From contig JACDAV010000152.1 of assembly GCA_013695255.1 (NCBI GenBank), positions 1 through 9,232 of the forward strand: a stretch of 9,232 nt of DNA, in the 5' to 3' direction. Made by a program: the position numbers and the translations under genes. A model generated the notes under the pieces. It ran no database searches, was not told the DNA's origin, and saw nothing but the letters and a program-made list of their open reading frames with translations. Below are positions 5,187 to 9,232 of the stretch, piece after piece. Each line of letters starts with the position of its first letter. The stretch's first letter is position 1. The DNA comes from Chloroflexota bacterium. GTDB taxonomy: Bacteria; Chloroflexota; Limnocylindria; Limnocylindrales; CSP1-4.

Positions 5187-5884
5187 GCGGCGGCCTCCAG
5201 GGCGGCGGGAAAGTCGATCGCGCCGGAGAGGAGCGCCTCGCCGAGCACCACGCCGGTCACCCCGGCGTCCCGGAGGCGGCGGATGCCTCCGACGTCCGAT
5301 GCGCCACCGGCGACCAGAACTTCCACATCGTAGGCGCGGACGAGCGAATGGAGCAGATTGACGTCCGGCTGCACCCCTCCGTGGGCGAGGACGACGCGCC
5401 GAACCCCGAGTCCGGCGAGCTCTCCGACGAGCTCCGGCAGGGTTGGAATGGCGGGCCGTCGCCAGGGGAACGCCGCCAGTCGCTCCGGCCGCGGATCGAG
5501 CCCCACCGCCAGCCAGTCACCTGCCACCTCGACGCACTCCCGCACGATCGCCGGCTGATCCACCACGTCCATGCCCAGCACGGCCCGCGTGGCGCCCGCC
5601 GCGAAGACCAGCCGGACCGCGTCAGCCGATTCGAGACCCCCCGCCACCTGGAGCGGGACGGCCACCCGGCTGGCGATCGCCGCGATGGCGTCGACGGCGG
5701 CCGGCGCACCACGCCGGGCGCCCTCGAAGTCGACGAGGTGGATCATCGCCGCGCCCTGCTCGACGAACCGGGCGGCGATGACGTCGGGCCGGTCCGTGGG
5801 CGCGCCCACGCCGGCCGATGCGCCGGGCCAGAAGACGACGCGCGACCGTCCACGCTCCAGATCGATCGCCGGGATGACCAGCAC
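5183..5884 (-). CDS. Divergent HisA-like (HisA/HisF family) TIM-barrel protein
   Basis: A 233-aa (beta/alpha)8 barrel of the HisA/HisF family. True HisA isomerises ProFAR to PRFAR in histidine synthesis. Conserved features: VIPAIDL with D8, HLVDFEGA (about 49-56), PLQVAGGLES (77-86) and VLVAGGAS (189-196) at the two phosphate-binding half-sites, and VGLD with D130. The usual TDI.RDG segment is missing: the aligned residues are LAHGGVQPD (166-174), so the conserved Thr and the following Asp are replaced by Ala and His. The strand-1 substrate loop also differs (VFWPGASAGVG). No other his gene is nearby. The GTG start lies 7 nt after the DUF885 stop. It may be a real HisA with a shifted active site, or a paralogue with another substrate. 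Confidence 0.75.
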   Translation of the reverse strand: MLVIPAIDLERGRSRVVFWPGASAGVGAPTDRPDVIAARFVEQGAAMIHLVDFEGARRGAPAAVDAIAAIASRVAVPLQVAGGLESADAVRLVFAAGATRAVLGMDVVDQPAIVRECVEVAGDWLAVGLDPRPERLAAFPWRRPAIPTLPELVGELAGLGVRRVVLAHGGVQPDVNLLHSLVRAYDVEVLVAGGASDVGGIRRLRDAGVTGVVLGEALLSGAIDFPAALEAAA

Positions 5885-5891
5885 TCCGGGG

Positions 5892-7583
5892 TCAGCTGGC
5901 GTGGGAGCCGTTCGCCGAGGCCAGCAGCCGCCGATGGAAGCTGATCGGCAGCGAGCCGTTCCGGAGCAGGGCGTCGTGGAACGCCCGGAGGCTGAACCGG
6001 TCGCCGAGCCGGCGCTGCTCGTCCGCCCGCAGCTGGAGCAGCAGCACCTTGCCGAGCAGGTACGACAGCTGGTAGGTGGGGGTGTAGGTATAGCGGTGGA
6101 CCTCCGCGCGCGCGTTGGCCTCCTCGAACGAGGTGTGCTCGACCATGAAGCGGATCGCCTCCTCGACCCCGACCTCGCCGCGGTGCATCCGGATGTCGAG
6201 GATGATCCGCACCGCCCGCCAGATCGCGTCCGTGTACATGTTCAGGCGGAAGTTGGCATCGTCGTCGAAGCCCTGCTCGCGCATCATCTGCTCGGAGTAC
6301 ATCCCCCACCCCTCGACGAACTCCGGCGCGTCGGCAATCAGCCGGGTCAGGCTCGGGTGGCGGCTCGAGACCGACAGCTGCAGGTGGTGCCCGGGATACG
6401 CCTCGTGGATGCTGGTGTTGCTGATCGAGCTGCGGTTGTGCTCGCGCATCGCGGTCGGGTTGTCACCGACGCCCGGCGTGACGATGTAGATCCCGGAAGG
6501 GTCGCGATCGAACTTGGGCGGCTCGAAGTAGGCCGCGAACGGGATCACGTTGCGCAGGTATTCCGGGGTCGGGACGACGGCCAGCCGCTCGTCATCGGGC
6601 ACGGTCACGATGTCGCGCTCGATCAGGTGCGCTCGTGCCCGGACCATGACCTCGCGGTACGCGTCGAGGGCGCTCTCGAACGTCGGCGGGTGGTCCGACT
6701 TGATCCGGTCGATGACGGTTGCCTCGTCCACGTCCGGATCGATCTCGCGCGCCGTTGCCGCCCGCGCCGCCCGGTTCTCCGCGAGCTGCTGCCAGCCGAT
6801 GGCCAGGACCGCGTCGGAGTCGAGCCCGTCGAACGCGCGCAGCCCAACGAGCTCGTCGTACCGCTCGCGCCCGAGCGCCCACTCGTCCGTGCCCTTCTCG
6901 AGCGACTCGGTCAGCCACCGGCCGTACTCGCCGATCGCGGCGCGAGCCGCCTCCGAGGCGCGCGCGAGGCGCCGCCGGTCGGACTCACGGAGACCCGTCG
7001 CCGCGGCGCCGATCTCGTCGAGGAACGAGGGCAGTTCCCCCGCCGACTCGATCTCGAGCTGCTGCCACAGCCGCACCTGCGGCACCACCGCTCGCGTCCG
7101 GTGCTGGTCGAGGAAGGCCGGCACGGCCTCGAGGCGTCCCGCGATCGAGGCAAGGCGCTCGGGCAGGGGGGCGAAATCGCGGGCGAACAGCAGGAACAGG
7201 CCGTCGCCCACCGTGTCAAGCGCGGTTGACCGTCGCTCCCAGATCCGGAGGACCTCCCCGTCGAAGATGGTCCGTCGGACGTTGTGAACCTCGAGGTCAC
7301 GCTCGACCAGCGCCTCGGCCGACAGACCCTCCGGATCGAGCGCCTCGATCTCAACAACGTGCCGTCGGTCCGCGTCGATCTCACCCAGGAGAGCGTCTCG
7401 CGTGCCGTCCCCCAGCCGCCCGTCGTCCGTGTGGATGCCCAGGTACGTGGCCGTCACCGGGCTGTCGCGGACGAGCCGCCGGAAGCGCGCCTCCACGAGC
7501 TCGTAGAGCCGCTCGTCGAGCGGGCCGGGGTCGGCCGCGGGATCGGGGCGCGTCAGCGCCACCTCGGGGCTGGGTGCGGTCAC
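5892..7583 (-). CDS. DUF885 family protein, predicted zinc metallopeptidase-like
   Basis: A 563-aa protein, the usual length for DUF885, a mostly helical family with thermolysin/M32-like zinc-site features. HEAYPGHH at residues 393-400 is the family's HExxPGHH signature, and EGWGMYSE at 424-431 supplies the likely third ligand (E424). Substrate is unestablished; some characterised members act as peptidases. No signal peptide is visible. The frame is open to 7748, but the extra 55 residues overlap the threonine aldolase gene and are Arg/Pro-rich. GTG 7583 has GAGAGGAG 5 nt upstream and is clearly the start. It is second in the operon: 64 nt after the aldolase gene and 7 nt before the HisA-like gene. 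Confidence 0.9.
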   Translation of the reverse strand: MTAPSPEVALTRPDPAADPGPLDERLYELVEARFRRLVRDSPVTATYLGIHTDDGRLGDGTRDALLGEIDADRRHVVEIEALDPEGLSAEALVERDLEVHNVRRTIFDGEVLRIWERRSTALDTVGDGLFLLFARDFAPLPERLASIAGRLEAVPAFLDQHRTRAVVPQVRLWQQLEIESAGELPSFLDEIGAAATGLRESDRRRLARASEAARAAIGEYGRWLTESLEKGTDEWALGRERYDELVGLRAFDGLDSDAVLAIGWQQLAENRAARAATAREIDPDVDEATVIDRIKSDHPPTFESALDAYREVMVRARAHLIERDIVTVPDDERLAVVPTPEYLRNVIPFAAYFEPPKFDRDPSGIYIVTPGVGDNPTAMREHNRSSISNTSIHEAYPGHHLQLSVSSRHPSLTRLIADAPEFVEGWGMYSEQMMREQGFDDDANFRLNMYTDAIWRAVRIILDIRMHRGEVGVEEAIRFMVEHTSFEEANARAEVHRYTYTPTYQLSYLLGKVLLLQLRADEQRRLGDRFSLRAFHDALLRNGSLPISFHRRLLASANGSHAS

Positions 7584-7588
7584 GTGCA

Positions 7589-7596
7589 CTCCTCTC
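7589..7596 (-). promoter_or_regulatory. Ribosome binding site fixing the DUF885 start
   Basis: GAGAGGAG on the minus strand, 5 nt before GTG 7583. It rules out the longer reading frame that begins inside the threonine aldolase gene. Confidence 0.7.
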
Positions 7597-7647
7597 GCGG
7601 CCCGCACTGGGGCAGGATGGCGGTCCGCCGGCGCGCGGCACGATGGA

Positions 7648-8766
7648 TCAGGCGGGAGTGGCCTCGGCGATGCGGCGGGTCGCCGTCTCGTGGAGCGCCG
7701 CCGCCGTGGCGGCGATGACCCGGTCGACGTCGGAGGCCTCGATGCCATGGTGGGTCACGGCACGGACCTGACCGTGGCTGTAATCGATCATCAGCACGCC
7801 GCGCGCCCGGAGCGCCTCCAGAAACGCTGCCCGGTCCCGCGCGACACGGAACAGGACGAAGTTCGTGCGCACCCGGTCGGGGTCGAGCCGACCGGGCTCC
7901 GGCTGCGCGATGCCGCCGGCGGACTCGATGCCGTCGAGGTCGGCGAGTGCCTCCGCGAGGCGTCGGGCGTTCGCGTGGTCCTCGGCGAGGCGCTCGATCA
8001 TCCCGTCCGCGCCGTCCTGCAGGGCCACGAGCCCGGCCGCGGCGAGCACACCGACCTGGCGCATCCCGCCGCCCACCAGCTTCCGGCCGCGGCGCGCGCG
8101 CCGGATGAGCTCACGCGATCCGACGAGGACGGAACCGATCGGGCAGGCGAGCCCCTTCGACAGGCAGAACGTGACCGAGTCGGCGGACGCGGCCAGGTCG
8201 CGTCCGGAAATTTCCAGCGCGACGGCGGCGTTCCAGAGGCGGGCGCCGTCGACGTGCAGCGGAACGCCGTGCTCGTGGGCGATCGCCGCGACCCGGGCCG
8301 TGTAGGCAGGGGTGATCGGCTGCCCCATCGAATGGGCGTGGGTGTTCTCCATGGCCACGAGGCCGGTCTCGGGGTGGTGCTCGTCGAGCGGATCCCGGAA
8401 GGCGCCGCGCAGCTCGTCGAGATCGAGCGTCCCATCGGGGCGCTCGGCGAGCTGGCGGATGCTCGTGCCCGCCACGACCGCATGCCCGGCTGCCTCGTCC
8501 AGCACGATGTGGTGCTCGCGTCCGGCGATGGTCTCCTGCCCGCGCCCGAGGTGCGCCAGCTGCGCGACGAGGTTGCCCATCGTGCCGCTCGGGACGAAGA
8601 GCCCGGCCTCCTTGCCGAGCAGCTCCGCCGCCCGCTCCTCGAGCGCGATGACCGTCGGGTCGTCGCCGAACACGTCGTCGCCCACCTCGGCCATGGCCAT
8701 GGCGCGGCGCATCTCCGGCGTGGGCCTGGTGACGGTGTCGGAGCGGAGATCGATGATCGGGGCCAT
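7648..8766 (-). CDS. ltaE: Low-specificity L-threonine aldolase
   Basis: A 372-aa PLP enzyme (fold type I) that splits L-threonine or L-allo-threonine into glycine and acetaldehyde. It opens with IDLRSDTVTRPT, the family hallmark, followed by GDDVFGDDPT. The cofactor-stacking histidine is in EHHIVLDE (about residues 84-91), HVDGAR holds the pyridine-nitrogen aspartate D173, and SVTFCLSKG carries the PLP lysine K204. The reading frame continues 66 codons upstream, but those are antisense to tRNA-Asp; ATG 8766 begins directly at the conserved domain. No Shine-Dalgarno precedes it. TACACT lies 8 nt upstream, suggesting a leaderless message. It heads the five-gene minus-strand operon. Confidence 0.93.
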   Translation of the reverse strand: MAPIIDLRSDTVTRPTPEMRRAMAMAEVGDDVFGDDPTVIALEERAAELLGKEAGLFVPSGTMGNLVAQLAHLGRGQETIAGREHHIVLDEAAGHAVVAGTSIRQLAERPDGTLDLDELRGAFRDPLDEHHPETGLVAMENTHAHSMGQPITPAYTARVAAIAHEHGVPLHVDGARLWNAAVALEISGRDLAASADSVTFCLSKGLACPIGSVLVGSRELIRRARRGRKLVGGGMRQVGVLAAAGLVALQDGADGMIERLAEDHANARRLAEALADLDGIESAGGIAQPEPGRLDPDRVRTNFVLFRVARDRAAFLEALRARGVLMIDYSHGQVRAVTHHGIEASDVDRVIAATAAALHETATRRIAEATPA

Positions 8767-8774
8767 GGGCCGGG

Positions 8775-8780
8775 AGTGTA
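8775..8780 (-). promoter_or_regulatory. -10-like element of the ltaE operon
   Basis: TACACT on the minus strand (4 of 6 to consensus), 8 nt before ATG 8766. No good -35 is seen. With no ribosome binding site, transcription would start at or next to the start codon. Confidence 0.4.
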
Positions 8781-8842
8781 GCGCCCCGTCCCGTGATGCC
8801 AGAACCGGCCCATTGCAGGAGGGCCGCCGGCCCGGCGGATCG

Positions 8843-8871
8843 ACGACAACGCCGGGCGCACCTGCTATCCT
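8843..8871 (+). promoter_or_regulatory. Probable promoter of tRNA-Asp
   Basis: ACGACA (8843-8848, 4 of 6) and TATCCT (8866-8871, 4 of 6) with a 17-bp spacer, putting the start of transcription about 8 nt before the mature tRNA. The -35 sits in the 12-nt loop of an 8-bp inverted repeat, GCCCGGCG / CGCCGGGC (8830-8837 and 8850-8857). Confidence 0.5.
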
Positions 8872-8886
8872 CCGCACTCGCCGCAC

Positions 8887-8963
8887 GGACCCGTGGTGTA
8901 GCGGCCCAACATGCCAGCCTGTCACGCTGGAGATCGCCGGTTCGAATCCGGTCGGGTCCGCCA
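8887..8963 (+). tRNA. tRNA-Asp (anticodon GTC)
   Basis: Full cloverleaf: acceptor stem GGACCCG / CGGGTCC (8887-8893 and 8953-8959), D-stem GTGT/ACAT with loop AGCGGCCCA, anticodon stem CCAGC/GCTGG with loop CTGTCAC (anticodon GTC at 8921-8923), five-base variable loop AGATC, T-stem GCCGG/CCGGT with loop TTCGAAT, discriminator G8960, and an encoded CCA (8961-8963). G as discriminator and GTC fit aspartate. Confidence 0.97.
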
Positions 8964-8979
8964 CCGATGCACACTCCTA

Positions 8980-9007
8980 CGCCCCGTTCGCCCGCCCGAA
9001 CGGGGCG
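8980..9007 (+). terminator. Rho-independent terminator after tRNA-Asp
   Basis: Perfect 11-bp stem CGCCCCGTTCG / CGAACGGGGCG with a 6-nt loop, followed by TTCTCCTAT. It begins 16 nt after the tRNA. Confidence 0.85.
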
Positions 9008-9022
9008 TTCTCCTATCTCGCG

Positions 9023-9028
9023 TACCCT
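9023..9028 (+). promoter_or_regulatory. -10-like element of the last gene, likely leaderless
   Basis: TACCCT, then 7 nt, then GTG 9036. No Shine-Dalgarno is present, and a -35 would fall inside the terminator stem, where none is recognisable. Confidence 0.35.
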
Positions 9029-9035
9029 CTTGCCC

Positions 9036-9232
9036 GTGACGGTCCGCAACCCCGGCTATCGGCCGCGCCGATCCCATCGGCGCCCCGCGTCGACCGCCGC
9101 GCTATCGATCGGCGGCGTGCTGCTGGCGGTGCTTGGCCTGACGCTCGCGGGCGTCCTGACGGCCGGGCGCGTTCCGGCGCCAAGCGGCGCGGCGGTGGCT
9201 CCGGGAACCCCGGTGAGTGGCCGCTCGGACGC
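9036..9232 (+). CDS. N-terminal part of a membrane-anchored or secreted protein (runs off window)
   Basis: An open frame of 65 codons with no stop before the window ends. The first 21 residues are basic (TVRNPGYRPRRSHRRPAS). Residues 22-43 are a hydrophobic helix (ALSIGGVLLAVLGLTLAGVL core), followed by an Ala/Gly/Pro/Ser-rich stretch. That is the layout of a signal anchor or long signal peptide with a linker; there is no lipobox cysteine. The GTG lacks a ribosome binding site but has a -10-like TACCCT 7 nt upstream. TTG 9030 in the same frame is an alternative. Family unknown because the functional domain lies outside the window. Confidence 0.55.
   Translation, partial: MTVRNPGYRPRRSHRRPASTAALSIGGVLLAVLGLTLAGVLTAGRVPAPSGAAVAPGTPVSGRSD

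Noticed and set aside
5571..7229. 552-codon + strand open frame opposite the DUF885 gene
   Set aside because: Arg/Pro/Asp-rich mirror of a high-GC gene. The minus strand carries the HExxPGHH signature and good codon structure.
8767..8964. N-terminal extension of threonine aldolase beginning MADPTGFEPAISSV
   Set aside because: This is tRNA-Asp read on the opposite strand, a familiar artefact. The aldolase domain starts at ATG 8766.
1..9232. CRISPR arrays, insertion sequences, phage or defence genes
   Set aside because: No repeated direct units, terminal inverted repeats with a transposase, or nuclease/helicase families were seen on either strand.

Overview
This is a 9.2 kb piece of a high-GC bacterial chromosome with tightly packed genes, many GTG/TTG starts, several stop/start overlaps and at least three genes that look leaderless. 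Together with the gene families present (paired cyclophilins, DUF885 protein, threonine aldolase, DUF4287/DUF5655 protein), this would fit a Chloroflexota- or Actinomycetota-like genome. That placement is an inference; no 16S rRNA or other phylogenetic marker is present.

Left part (1-1393, + strand): a DUF4287/DUF5655 protein and a class I SAM-dependent methyltransferase, joined by a GTGA stop/start overlap. They converge on a minus-strand block (1560-3228): a PadR-family regulator, then a cupin-fold protein and a VOC (glyoxalase-fold) protein coupled by a TGATG overlap. The clearest regulatory signal of the window is here. A 17-bp palindrome, consensus TRCTCGC-NNN-GCGAGYR (one copy imperfect), occurs twice in tandem over the cupin promoter and once over the padR promoter. 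In both promoters it abuts the -10 hexamer in the same register. This is what an autoregulated PadR repressor controlling the adjacent cupin/VOC pair would look like.

Middle (3327-4024): a TfoX/Sxy-like small protein on the minus strand, then about 270 bp without a convincing gene but with a chain of back-to-back short hairpins, bordered by a 12-bp stem with a TTCG loop on the minus strand. It may be an unidentified structured RNA or an operon 3' region.

Right part (4025-8766, minus strand): a likely five-gene operon in transcription order: low-specificity threonine aldolase, DUF885 metallopeptidase-like protein, a divergent HisA-like TIM barrel, a lipoprotein cyclophilin and a cytoplasmic cyclophilin. 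Gaps are 64 nt, 7 nt, overlap and 22 nt. Divergent from it on the + strand lies tRNA-Asp(GTC) with an encoded CCA and a strong terminator, followed by the start of a membrane-anchored or secreted protein that runs off the window.

Most of the window is ordinary housekeeping and accessory metabolism. No mobile element, CRISPR array or defence system was seen. The items worth following are the PadR operator set, the structured intergenic region, the altered HisA-like protein and the leaderless starts.
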